This document shows, in pieces, positions 1 through 6,127 of a DNA stretch of 15,438 nucleotides. This DNA comes from an uncultured Alistipes sp. (GTDB lineage Bacteria; Bacteroidota; Bacteroidia; Bacteroidales; Rikenellaceae), in assembly GCA_904502075.1 (NCBI GenBank), contig CAJGDL010000029.1, positions 1 to 15,438 of the forward strand, written 5' to 3'. The first letter of the stretch is position 1; every line of letters starts with the position of its first letter. Below the pieces are notes generated by a model. That model worked only from the letters and a program-made list of their open reading frames with translations, ran no database searches and had not been told where the DNA came from. Made by a program: the position numbers and the translations under genes.

Positions 1-506
1 TTATAGGGATAACCATTCAGACGCGGATCACGGCCATAGGGGGTCGTGGCGGTCTTCATACCCAGCAGGGTAGTAGGAGCCATCTGACCACCGGTCATAC
101 CATAGATTGCGTTGTTGATGTAGATCGTTACCACGTTCTCACCACGAGCTGCGGCGTGAATCGTCTCGGCGGTACCGATTGCCGACATATCACCGTCACC
201 CTGATAGGTGAATACCATGTTCTGGGGGTGGAGACGCTTGATGGCCGTAGCCGCTGCGAGGGCACGACCGTGGGCAGCCTGTACCCAGTCTACGTTAATA
301 TAGTTGTAGGCGAATACCGAGCAACCTACGGGCGAAATGCCCACCGTCTTGCCTTCGAGGCCCATTTCGGCGATTACCTCGGCCACCAGATTGTGCACCG
401 TACCGTGGCTACAGCCCGGGCAATAGTGCATCACGTTATCGGTCAGCAGGGTAGGTCTTGCATAGACCAAGTTCTCCTGTTTGATTTCAACTTCTGCCAT
501 AGCCAT
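1..506 (-). CDS. 2-oxoacid:ferredoxin oxidoreductase, TPP-binding beta subunit (partial, C-terminus beyond window)
   Basis: This is the thiamine-pyrophosphate subunit of a 2-oxoacid:ferredoxin oxidoreductase (Kor/Vor type), which decarboxylates 2-oxoacids oxidatively to acyl-CoA in the cytoplasm. The 168 visible codons begin MAMAEVEIKQ. They contain CPGCSHG (29-35), a second conserved Gly-Cys at 61-62, and the TPP/Mg motif GDGD (103-106), followed about 25 residues later by NN (131-132) and YGMTGGQ (135-141), which is typical of the family. The frame is still open at the left edge, so the C-terminal part is missing. The chosen ATG at 506 lies 3 bases after the alpha-subunit stop; a second in-frame ATG at 500 is possible. 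It is the third gene of a ferredoxin-alpha-beta operon; a gamma subunit probably follows outside the window (inference). Substrate is not fixed by sequence: 2-oxoglutarate or branched-chain 2-oxoacids. Confidence 0.9.
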   Translation of the reverse strand, partial: MAMAEVEIKQENLVYARPTLLTDNVMHYCPGCSHGTVHNLVAEVIAEMGLEGKTVGISPVGCSVFAYNYINVDWVQAAHGRALAAATAIKRLHPQNMVFTYQGDGDMSAIGTAETIHAAARGENVVTIYINNAIYGMTGGQMAPTTLLGMKTATTPYGRDPRLNGYPY

Positions 507-509
507 TTC

Positions 510-1601
510 TTATTTAATCAGTTTCTCTTTCAATGCATTCAATACCTCATCCGGAGCGAAGATCATACCGCCCTGGCGACCATAGTGCTCAACGGGAGCC
601 TTGCCGTTTACGGCCTGGCGCACATCCTCCACCATCTGACCGGCATTCAGCTCGGCCGACAGGAAGCCCTTCACACCGCGATCTGCCAACGCCTTGATGG
701 CCTTCGAGGGGAACGGATAGAGGGTGATGGGACGCAACAGACCCACCTTCAAGCCCTCTTCGCGAGCCATCTCCACCGTAGCGGCGCAGATACGGGCCGA
801 CGAACCGAAGGCTACGATGATGTACTCGGCATCGTCGCAGAGGATCTCCTCGTAGCGTACCTCATTCTCCTCAATGGCGCGATACTTGGCCTGCAGACGA
901 ATGTTGTTCTGCTCCATCACCTCCGACTTCAGCTCGAGCGAGGTGATGATGTTGTACTTGCCGCGATCGCCCTTACCGTGAGCAGCCCAACCGCCGCACT
1001 CCTGACGAATCTCCTCGTCGGTCTTGCGCGGACGCTGGGGAGCCAACTCCACCTTCTCCATCATCTGACCAATCGTACCATCGGCCAAGATCATGGCGGG
1101 GTTGCGATACTTGAAGGCCAGGTCGAAGCCCAAAGCCACATGGTCGTTCATCTCCTGCACCGAGTTGGGGGCCAACACGATCAGGTGATAGTCGCCGTGG
1201 CCACCACCCTTACAAGCCTGGAAGTAGTCGGCCTGCGAAGGCTGGATCGTACCCAGACCCGGACCACCACGCTGGCAGTTCAGTACCAAGCAAGGAAGCT
1301 CGGCACCGGCCAGGTAGCTCAAGCCCTCGGCCATGAGCGACATACCGGGGCTCGACGACGACGTCATCACGCGCTTGCCGGTCGAAGCACCACCATATAC
1401 CATATTGATAGAAGATACCTCACTCTCAGCCTGGAGTACCACCATACCGGTCGTCTCCCAAGGCTTCTCCTCCATGAGGGTCTCCATCACCTCCGACTGC
1501 GGGGTGATAGGGTAGCCGAAGTATCCGTCGCAACCGTAGCGAATTGCTGCGTGAGCAATCACCTCGTTGCCTTTCATCAGTCTTACATCTTTCTCTGCCA
1601 T
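510..1601 (-). CDS. vorB: 2-oxoacid:ferredoxin oxidoreductase alpha subunit (VorB-type)
   Basis: This is the alpha (pyrimidine-binding) subunit of the same oxidoreductase, 363 aa, close to the usual size for separate alpha subunits. Motifs seen: YPITPQSE (30-37), AESE (58-61) with the Glu expected to contact TPP, TSSSSPGMSLM (80-90) and NCQRGGPGLGT (108-118), all typical of the PFOR/Kor/Vor domain I. The ATG at 1601 (MAEKDV) is preferred over a TTG at 1613, because the TTG would overlap the ferredoxin gene by 8 bases while the ATG starts 4 bases after its stop. The short spacing on both sides indicates one transcript. Small separate ferredoxin, alpha and beta subunits match what is usually annotated in Bacteroidales as 3-methyl-2-oxobutanoate dehydrogenase (VorB). 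The substrate could instead be 2-oxoglutarate, so the symbol is less certain than the family. Confidence 0.9.
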   Translation of the reverse strand: MAEKDVRLMKGNEVIAHAAIRYGCDGYFGYPITPQSEVMETLMEEKPWETTGMVVLQAESEVSSINMVYGGASTGKRVMTSSSSPGMSLMAEGLSYLAGAELPCLVLNCQRGGPGLGTIQPSQADYFQACKGGGHGDYHLIVLAPNSVQEMNDHVALGFDLAFKYRNPAMILADGTIGQMMEKVELAPQRPRKTDEEIRQECGGWAAHGKGDRGKYNIITSLELKSEVMEQNNIRLQAKYRAIEENEVRYEEILCDDAEYIIVAFGSSARICAATVEMAREEGLKVGLLRPITLYPFPSKAIKALADRGVKGFLSAELNAGQMVEDVRQAVNGKAPVEHYGRQGGMIFAPDEVLNALKEKLIK

Positions 1602-1605
1602 ATTG

Positions 1606-1833
1606 CTACTCAAATTTTTGTCTGTAAACTGTTATGCAGGCATCGGGGCACGAAATACCGCACGACGCACAACCCGTACAGGCATCCGGATTAGCCATTT
1701 CGGCTACGGGATAACCCTTGCTGTTCACCTCCTTTGACAAAGCCAACACGTTCATGGGGCAGGCTGCCGTGCAGACGCCACAACCCTTACAGCGCTCTCT
1801 GTCAACGAGGATAGTTCCTTTGATTTTCGCCAT
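1606..1833 (-). CDS. 2[4Fe-4S] ferredoxin subunit of 2-oxoacid oxidoreductase
   Basis: This is a 75-aa ferredoxin-like subunit that passes electrons from the TPP subunits to a soluble ferredoxin. Two complete cluster motifs are visible: CKGCGVCTAACP (residues 15-26) and CTGCASCGISCP (52-63), each of the CxxCxxCxxxCP form expected for a 4Fe-4S site. It begins MAKIKGTILVDRERC. It is the first gene of the operon, with alpha and beta subunits following at 4- and 3-base gaps. The ATG at 1833 follows an A-rich leader (AACCTTAAAACT) without a strong Shine-Dalgarno sequence, as is usual in Bacteroidetes. The corresponding subunit is called delta or VorC/KorD in other organisms; I give no symbol because the naming depends on the substrate. 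Confidence 0.9.
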   Translation of the reverse strand: MAKIKGTILVDRERCKGCGVCTAACPMNVLALSKEVNSKGYPVAEMANPDACTGCASCGISCPDACITVYRQKFE

Positions 1834-1859
1834 AGTTTTAAGGTTTATGTTAGTAAATG

Positions 1860-1892
1860 TTAGTGTTTTTCGGTTTGTTTCTGTTGATGCAT
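1860..1892 (-). other. possible 10-codon leader ORF in the oxidoreductase 5' UTR
   Basis: Between the predicted transcription start (about 1925) and the ferredoxin gene, the minus strand carries ATG, nine codons and TAA (MHQQKQTEKH). AGAGG lies a few bases upstream of the ATG. It is short, has no recognisable family and may be chance. It is recorded because it falls wholly within the predicted leader. Confidence 0.15.
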
Positions 1893-1930
1893 TTCGTCCT
1901 CTTCCAAGACTTACGCTTTTACAGTCCTTA

Positions 1931-1962
1931 CAAAATTAACTATTTTTTCGTGAACCACCAAA
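1931..1962 (-). promoter_or_regulatory. Bacteroidetes-type promoter of the oxidoreductase operon
   Basis: On the minus strand TTTG (1962-1959) is followed after 20 bp by TAATTTTG (1938-1931). This matches the known Bacteroidetes primary-sigma consensus of TTTG, 19-21 bp, TAnnTTTG. Transcription should start near 1925, leaving a leader of about 90 nt before the ferredoxin ATG. Confidence 0.7.
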
Positions 1963-1964
1963 TA

Positions 1965-1999
1965 AAAATTCAAAATTCAAAATTCAAAATTCAAAATTT
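1965..1999. repeat. tandem heptamer array AAAATTC x5
   Basis: Four perfect AAAATTC units and a fifth ending AAAATTT run head to tail with period 7, immediately upstream of the oxidoreductase promoter. The same heptamer recurs at 3506-3546, 3667-3700 and 11445-11462. Within the gene-free stretch 1834-2233, this array, the promoter, the tandem hairpins and the palindromic repeat account for most of the sequence. Confidence 0.85.
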
Positions 2000-2040
2000 T
2001 TCAATTAAAAAACCTTCAAACCCTTGACACAAGCCCCACG

Positions 2041-2086
2041 CAACCAAACAAAACAAGCCCCGAATGGGCTGGTGGCGTAACGCCAC
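2041..2086 (-). terminator. tandem hairpins with T-rich tail, likely terminator of the serine cluster
   Basis: Read on the minus strand, a perfect 6-bp hairpin GTGGCG-tta-CGCCAC (2086-2072) is followed by AGCCC-attcg-GGGCT (2070-2056) and then by the T-rich run TGTTTTGTTTGG. This lies downstream of the DUF1015 gene and its repeat, and upstream of the next operon's promoter, where a terminator is expected. The T-run is interrupted by G, so termination is plausible but not certain. Confidence 0.45.
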
Positions 2087-2110
2087 TCTTGACTTTCAGA
2101 AACGCCATCC

Positions 2111-2233
2111 ATTTTTTGATTTTAGAGGAGCAGATTTTACCTTAACGAAGCGAGCCCCGGATGGGTTGTACTTTGGTACTACCCATTCGGGGCAAGCAAG
2201 GCAAAGTAAAATATGCCCTATAAAATCGAAAAA
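2111..2233 (-). repeat. palindromic interspersed repeat, copy A (downstream of DUF1015 gene)
   Basis: A 123-bp element about 93% identical over 103 bp to the reverse complement of 15261-15380. Its centre is a 40-nt hairpin (2154-2193) with 18-nt arms, GCCCCGGATGGGTTGTAC and GTACTACCCATTCGGGGC, which pair except for one T-T mismatch and one G-T wobble. Outside this is a second stem (ATTTTAC with GTAAAAT). The outer ends TTTTTTGATTTTAGAGG and, on the other strand, TTTTTCGATTTTATAGG form an imperfect terminal inverted repeat. It starts directly after the DUF1015 stop codon. No U-tract follows the hairpin, so a classical terminator is unlikely. It looks like a REP- or MITE-type element. Confidence 0.85.
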
Positions 2234-3478
2234 TTACTCTTCGAAGGAGTGAATAACCACACCCGAACGCAATTTCGGCTCAAACCACGTCGTCTTGGGA
2301 GGCATGATGTTGCCCGTGTCGGCGATGTTGATGAGCTGCTGCATCGATACGGGATAGAGAGCGAAGGCCACCTTCATCTCACCGCTGTCAACGCGCTTCG
2401 AGAGCTCGCCCAGACCGCGGATACCACCCACGAAGTCGATACGCTTCGAGGTACGCAGATCCTTGATATCGAGAATCTTGTCCAAAACGAGGTTCGAGAG
2501 AACCGTTACGTCCAGCACGCCGATCGGATCGTTGTCGTCGTAGGTGCCGGGCTTGGCGGTCATCGAATACCACTCACCCTCGAGGTACATAGCGAAGTTG
2601 TGCAGACCGGCAGGGTTGTAGATCTCCTTACCCTTCTTCTCCACCTCGAAATCCTTCTTCAGGGCCTCGATCAACTCGGCGGGGGTCAGGCCGTTGAGAT
2701 CCTTCACCACGCGGTTGTAGTCGATGATGCGCAGCTGGCTGGCGGGGAAGGTTACTGCCAGGAAGAAGCAGTACTCCTCATCACCGGTGTGGTTGGGGTT
2801 CTTCGACTGGCACTCGGCACCTACGCGGGCGGCGGCAGCCGTACGGTGGTGACCATCAGCTACATACAGAGCAGGAATACCGGCAAAAATCTCCGTCAGA
2901 CGATCGTTCAGAGCCTTCTCGCGGATCACCCACATGTGGTGACCGAAGCCATCCTCGGCTACAAAGTCGTAGTCGGCGGGGTTGTTCTTCACCACGCTCT
3001 CCACGATAGCATCGACCTCGGCGTTGTCGGGATAAGCGAAGAATACGGGCTCGATGTTGGCCTTCTGATTACGAACGTGAATCATGCGATCCTCCTCCTT
3101 ATCGGGACGCGTGAGCTCGTGCTTCTTGATGGCACCCGAGAGGTAGTCCTCATAGTGGCAGCACATAGCAAGACCGTACTGCGTGCGGCCCTCCATGGTC
3201 TGTGCGTATACATAGTAGTACTCCTCCTGATCCTGCTGCAACCAGCCCTTCTCACGCCACAGGCGGAAGTTCTCCATAGCCTTCTCGTAAACCTCCTGCG
3301 AGTGCTCATCGGCGATGGGATCGAAGTCGATCTCGGGCTTGATGATGTGGAGCAACGAACGCTCGGTAGCCTCGGCCTTGGCCTCTACCGAGTTCAGCAC
3401 GTCATAGGGACGCGAAGCCACCTCCGAAGCATACTCCTTCGGGGGGCGAATACCTTTAAACGGTTTAATTCGTACCAT
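2234..3478 (-). CDS. DUF1015 family protein (last gene of the serine cluster)
   Basis: A 414-aa protein of the DUF1015 family (COG4198), with no firmly assigned function that I know of. It begins MVRIKPFKGIRPP, as family members do (a conserved 'F.g.rp' start followed by the RPYDV segment at 23-27). Other hallmarks are KHELTRPDKEEDR (119-131), the family signature YVADGHHR (205-212) and MPPKTTWFEPKL (392-403) near the C-terminus. No signal peptide or membrane segment is seen, so it should be cytoplasmic. DGHHR resembles the GxxHR-type motif of ParB/sulfiredoxin-fold nucleotide-binding proteins, a fold that includes free-serine kinases; that link is inference. It is the third gene after serC and serA on the same strand, 233 bp from serA. 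Together these suggest a job in serine or phosphoserine metabolism, with the reaction unknown. The leader carries AACCTTAAAACTAT, which is shared with the ferredoxin gene. Confidence 0.9.
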   Translation of the reverse strand: MVRIKPFKGIRPPKEYASEVASRPYDVLNSVEAKAEATERSLLHIIKPEIDFDPIADEHSQEVYEKAMENFRLWREKGWLQQDQEEYYYVYAQTMEGRTQYGLAMCCHYEDYLSGAIKKHELTRPDKEEDRMIHVRNQKANIEPVFFAYPDNAEVDAIVESVVKNNPADYDFVAEDGFGHHMWVIREKALNDRLTEIFAGIPALYVADGHHRTAAAARVGAECQSKNPNHTGDEEYCFFLAVTFPASQLRIIDYNRVVKDLNGLTPAELIEALKKDFEVEKKGKEIYNPAGLHNFAMYLEGEWYSMTAKPGTYDDNDPIGVLDVTVLSNLVLDKILDIKDLRTSKRIDFVGGIRGLGELSKRVDSGEMKVAFALYPVSMQQLINIADTGNIMPPKTTWFEPKLRSGVVIHSFEE

Positions 3479-3505
3479 ATTATATATAGGTATAGTTTTA
3501 AGGTT

Positions 3506-3700
3506 AATTCAGAATTCAGAATTCAAAATTCAAAATTCAAAATTGTTGCAATTACTGCGAGAAAGACCGTAAGGTCTGACGTAGCAATCTTCCGGATTAT
3601 GTTACCAGACAAGACCGGCAAACCGATAAAAAAACCGTCTGGGAATTATTTACACTGTCAAGAAAAACAATTTTGAATTTTGAATCTTGAATTTTGAATT
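3506..3700. repeat. 35-bp inverted repeat of heptamer arrays enclosing a hairpin-rich core
   Basis: The serA-DUF1015 spacer is bounded by arrays of the heptamer AAAATTC (left, 3506-3547) and its complement (right, 3666-3700). The inner 35 bp of each side are inverted copies matching at 33 positions and both end in AATTGTT. The 118-bp core holds AGACC-gtaa-GGTCT (3564-3577), flanked by TTGC and GCAA, and CCAGAC (3605-3610) pairing with GTCTGG (3637-3642) around a small CGG-caaa-CCG hairpin. The layout resembles a MITE or an interspersed palindromic element. No gene is apparent inside. Confidence 0.65.
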
Positions 3701-3711
3701 ATATTGCTTTT

Positions 3712-4635
3712 CTACTTGTTTACCTGGAACTTGGTGATACCCTCCTTGAGGTAGCCTACCGTCTGGCGGGCAGCAGCAAGGCCGGCGTTGATGTTGGCCT
3801 CGGCGGTCTCAGCACCCATCTTCTTGGGGGTACCGAAGTAACGCTTACCAAACTTCTCGGCATAGGCATCCTTGGCCTCGGGGGCAACGTCGGTGATGTA
3901 CTTCAGATCCTCACGCTCCTCCATGGCCTTCATCAGACCCTCCTCGTTGATCACCTCCTTGCGGGCGGTGTTCACCAGGGTAGCGCCCTTAGGCATCGAC
4001 ATGGCCAAGTCGTAACCGATCGAACCCTTCGTCTCGGCCGTTGCGGGGATGTGCAGCGAGAGGTAGTCGGCAGCAGCGTAGAGCTCGGCAACCGAGTTCA
4101 TCTTCTTCACACCGTCACGCTCGAAAACAGCCTCGTCGGTGATGAAGGGATCGTAAGCGATCACGTTCATACCCAAAGCCTTACCCTTCAGACCTACCAG
4201 GCGACCTACGTTACCGTAAGCGTGGATGGCGAGGGTCTTGCCCTGAAGCTCCGAACCCGTACCGGCGTTGAACTGATTGCGGGCCATGTAAACCATCATG
4301 CCCAAAGCCAACTCGGCTACAGCGTTCGAGTTCTGACCCGGGGTGTTCATCACCACGATACCGCGCTCCGAAGCAGCAGCCAGGTCTACGTTGTCATAAC
4401 CGGCACCGGCACGAACCACGATCTTGAGGTTCTTGGCGGCAGCAATCACCTCGGCCGTTACCTTGTCCGAGCGGATGATGATACCCTCTACATCGGCTAC
4501 AGCCTCCAGGAGCTGAGCCTTATCCGTGTACTTCTCCAACAGCACCAGCTCCAGGCCGGCAGCCTCAATAATCTCTTTGATACCGTCTACAGCCTTCTTT
4601 GCAAAGGGCTTCTCGGTAGCAACCAATACTTTCAT
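3712..4635 (-). CDS. serA: D-3-phosphoglycerate dehydrogenase (short form, no ACT domain)
   Basis: NAD-dependent oxidation of 3-phosphoglycerate to 3-phosphohydroxypyruvate, the first step of serine synthesis, in the cytoplasm. The 307-aa protein shows the D-2-hydroxyacid dehydrogenase layout: substrate-binding VRAGAGYDNVD (74-84), a nucleotide-binding loop at 136-148, HIPATAETKG (195-204) and the catalytic-Arg segment NTARKEVINEEGL (222-234, Arg225), followed by Glu253 in TDVAPE. Two departures stand out. The GxGxxG motif reads AYGNVG, with Ala139 for the first Gly. The TPHxG segment with the catalytic His reads TPKKMGAET (269-277), so Lys271 stands where His is expected. I recall this signature in other Bacteroidetes SerA proteins. 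The protein ends without an ACT or ASB regulatory domain, so serine feedback by that route is unlikely. It lies between serC and the DUF1015 gene. Confidence 0.9.
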   Translation of the reverse strand: MKVLVATEKPFAKKAVDGIKEIIEAAGLELVLLEKYTDKAQLLEAVADVEGIIIRSDKVTAEVIAAAKNLKIVVRAGAGYDNVDLAAASERGIVVMNTPGQNSNAVAELALGMMVYMARNQFNAGTGSELQGKTLAIHAYGNVGRLVGLKGKALGMNVIAYDPFITDEAVFERDGVKKMNSVAELYAAADYLSLHIPATAETKGSIGYDLAMSMPKGATLVNTARKEVINEEGLMKAMEEREDLKYITDVAPEAKDAYAEKFGKRYFGTPKKMGAETAEANINAGLAAARQTVGYLKEGITKFQVNK

Positions 4636-4682
4636 TTCTTTTGAGTAGTTTTAGTTAGATTTGTTTTTCGTTTTTTAGAGGA

Positions 4683-4734
4683 AGAATCCCACACCGCACG
4701 ATCGGAGGGTGGCTCCTTGGGCGGTGGGGATTCT
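4683..4734 (-). other. branched hairpin in the serC-serA spacer
   Basis: AGAATCCCACACCGC (4683-4697) pairs with GCGGTGGGGATTCT (4721-4734) apart from one extra base. The enclosed loop holds a second hairpin, GGAG-ggtgg-CTCC (4704-4716). On the serC transcript it comes shortly after the stop codon and is followed by an A-rich run leading into serA. No T-run follows on the minus strand, so it could act as an mRNA stability or processing element rather than a terminator (inference). No separate serA promoter is evident. Confidence 0.5.
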
Positions 4735-4750
4735 GTGGGGGAGTGGGGGA

Positions 4751-5833
4751 CTACTTGTGAGCAGCCTCAAACTCCTGCATGCAAGCTACCAGAGCCTCAA
4801 CCGACTCCTTCGGGCAAGCGTTGTAGATCGAAGCGCGGAAACCACCTACCGAACGGTGACCCTTGATGCCGACCATACCCTTCGACTTGGCGAACTCCAT
4901 GAACTCAGCCTCATACTGCTCCTTACCCTCGGCCATTACGAAGCATACGTTCATCAGCGAACGATCCTCCTTAGCAGCCGTACCTACGAACATCGAGTTG
5001 CGGTCGATCTCGTTGTAGAGCAACTCGGCCTTCTCCTTGTTCATCTTGTACATTACCTCAACACCGCCGAGCTCCTTCACCCACTTCAGGGTCTGGTACA
5101 TCACGAAGATGGGGAATACGGGAGGCGTGTTGAACATCGAGTGGTTGCGCTGCTCCTCGGGGAAGTGGGTAGCGTAGTCAACCATCGTCTGCAGCTTACG
5201 CTCCGACGAACCAAGCAGATCCTTGCGAACGATTACGAAGGTAACACCTGCGGGGCCTACGTTCTTCTGAGCACCACCGTAGATCATACCATACTTCGTT
5301 ACGTCGATCGGGCGCGACATGATGTCCGACGACATATCGGCAACCAGCGTGATGGGGCAGTCGATATCCTCGTGGATCTCCGTACCGTAGATCGTGTTGT
5401 TCGTGGTGATGTGGAAGTAGTCGGCATCGGTAGGAATGGTGTAACCCTTCGGAATGTACGAATAGGTCTTATCCTCCGACGAAGCTACGATCTCAACCTC
5501 GCCATAGAACTTAGCCTCCTTGGCAGCCTTCTTGGCCCAAACACCGGTCTGCAGATAAGCAGCCTTCTTCTTCAGCAGGTTAGCGGGCACCTGGAAGAAC
5601 TGAGTCGAAGCACCACCACCTACGAAGAATACTGCGTAGTTGTCGGGGATGTTCAACAGATCACGCCACAGCTGCTCAACCTCAGCCATTACACGCTCCC
5701 AACCGGGAGTACGGTGCGAGATCTCCAGAATACCGATACCGGTGTTGTCGAAATCACGAATGGCCTCGATAGCGGCCTCGATTGTCTGCTTAGGCAGCAC
5801 GCAGGGTCCTGCGTTAAAATTGTGCTTTTGCAT
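4751..5833 (-). CDS. serC: phosphoserine aminotransferase
   Basis: PLP-dependent transamination of 3-phosphohydroxypyruvate with glutamate to O-phosphoserine, the second serine step; SerC often also serves pyridoxal-phosphate synthesis. The 360-aa protein begins MQKHNFNAGPCVLP, the typical SerC start. It has ISHRTPGW (38-45), FVGGGAST (70-77), VADMSSD (164-170) and the PLP-lysine segment GGAQKNVGPAG (186-196, Lys190). It closes with GHRSVGGFRASIYNA (325-339), where phosphate-binding residues lie. The open frame extends upstream to 5926, but the ATG at 5833 is chosen because homology begins there and the predicted promoter lies between. It is the first gene of the serC-serA-DUF1015 cluster, and the leader is about 90 nt and A-rich. 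Confidence 0.95.
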   Translation of the reverse strand: MQKHNFNAGPCVLPKQTIEAAIEAIRDFDNTGIGILEISHRTPGWERVMAEVEQLWRDLLNIPDNYAVFFVGGGASTQFFQVPANLLKKKAAYLQTGVWAKKAAKEAKFYGEVEIVASSEDKTYSYIPKGYTIPTDADYFHITTNNTIYGTEIHEDIDCPITLVADMSSDIMSRPIDVTKYGMIYGGAQKNVGPAGVTFVIVRKDLLGSSERKLQTMVDYATHFPEEQRNHSMFNTPPVFPIFVMYQTLKWVKELGGVEVMYKMNKEKAELLYNEIDRNSMFVGTAAKEDRSLMNVCFVMAEGKEQYEAEFMEFAKSKGMVGIKGHRSVGGFRASIYNACPKESVEALVACMQEFEAAHK

Positions 5834-5928
5834 AGTAAGTTTATTAGGTTTAGGTTTAAAAAATTGTCTTTCTGTACTATTTCCGGCCCACGACGAACCA
5901 TTTTTCGTCATGACCCCGTTTATCATTA

Positions 5929-5959
5929 CAAATATAGGTATTTTTTTTCAATTGACAAA
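5929..5959 (-). promoter_or_regulatory. Bacteroidetes-type promoter of serC
   Basis: On the minus strand TTTG (5959-5956) is followed after 19 bp by TATATTTG (5936-5929), a full match to TTTG, 19-21 bp, TAnnTTTG. Transcription should start near 5923, about 90 nt before the serC ATG. The rest of the 294-bp divergent spacer holds short hairpins, such as GCGA-gcgga-TCGC around 6006 and GAATC-tctgtt-GATTC around 6025, of unknown use. Confidence 0.75.
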
Positions 5960-6083
5960 GCTTTCAGGGAAATAAAAATCATTTTCACCATTCGACCACA
6001 GCTGAGCGAGCGGATCGCAGAAAAGAATCTCTGTTGATTCGAAAATAATTTCGATTTTTGAACTCTTGATTTTGATTTTTTTA

Positions 6084-6091
6084 TACCTTTG
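6084..6091 (+). promoter_or_regulatory. probable -7 element of the yicC transcript
   Basis: TACCTTTG matches the Bacteroidetes -7 consensus TAnnTTTG and lies 37 bp before the yicC ATG. The nearest upstream TTTG (6057-6060) is 23 bp away, longer than the usual 19-21, so the -33 element is weak. Confidence 0.5.
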
Positions 6092-6127
6092 TGGGATATA
6101 ACGCGAACAAAACGAAACATACGAGAT

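Noticed and set aside
156..1694. 512-aa open frame on the plus strand opposite the oxidoreductase genes
   Set aside because: It lies antisense to three strongly supported genes, has no recognisable motif, and its His/Leu/Arg-rich composition is what codon bias on the other strand produces.
2154..2193. Core hairpin of the palindromic repeat as a classical Rho-independent terminator
   Set aside because: No U-tract follows the stem in either orientation in either copy.
2064..2252. Short ORF through repeat copy A whose peptide resembles one through copy B (15237-15419)
   Set aside because: Similarity follows from the DNA repeat itself. Differences track base pairing rather than codon positions, and there is no plausible start signal.
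2213..6037. Long plus-strand open frames (2213-3676, 3694-4644, 4709-6037) opposite DUF1015, serA and serC
   Set aside because: Each mirrors a real gene on the minus strand and shows no family features; they are shadows of biased codon use.
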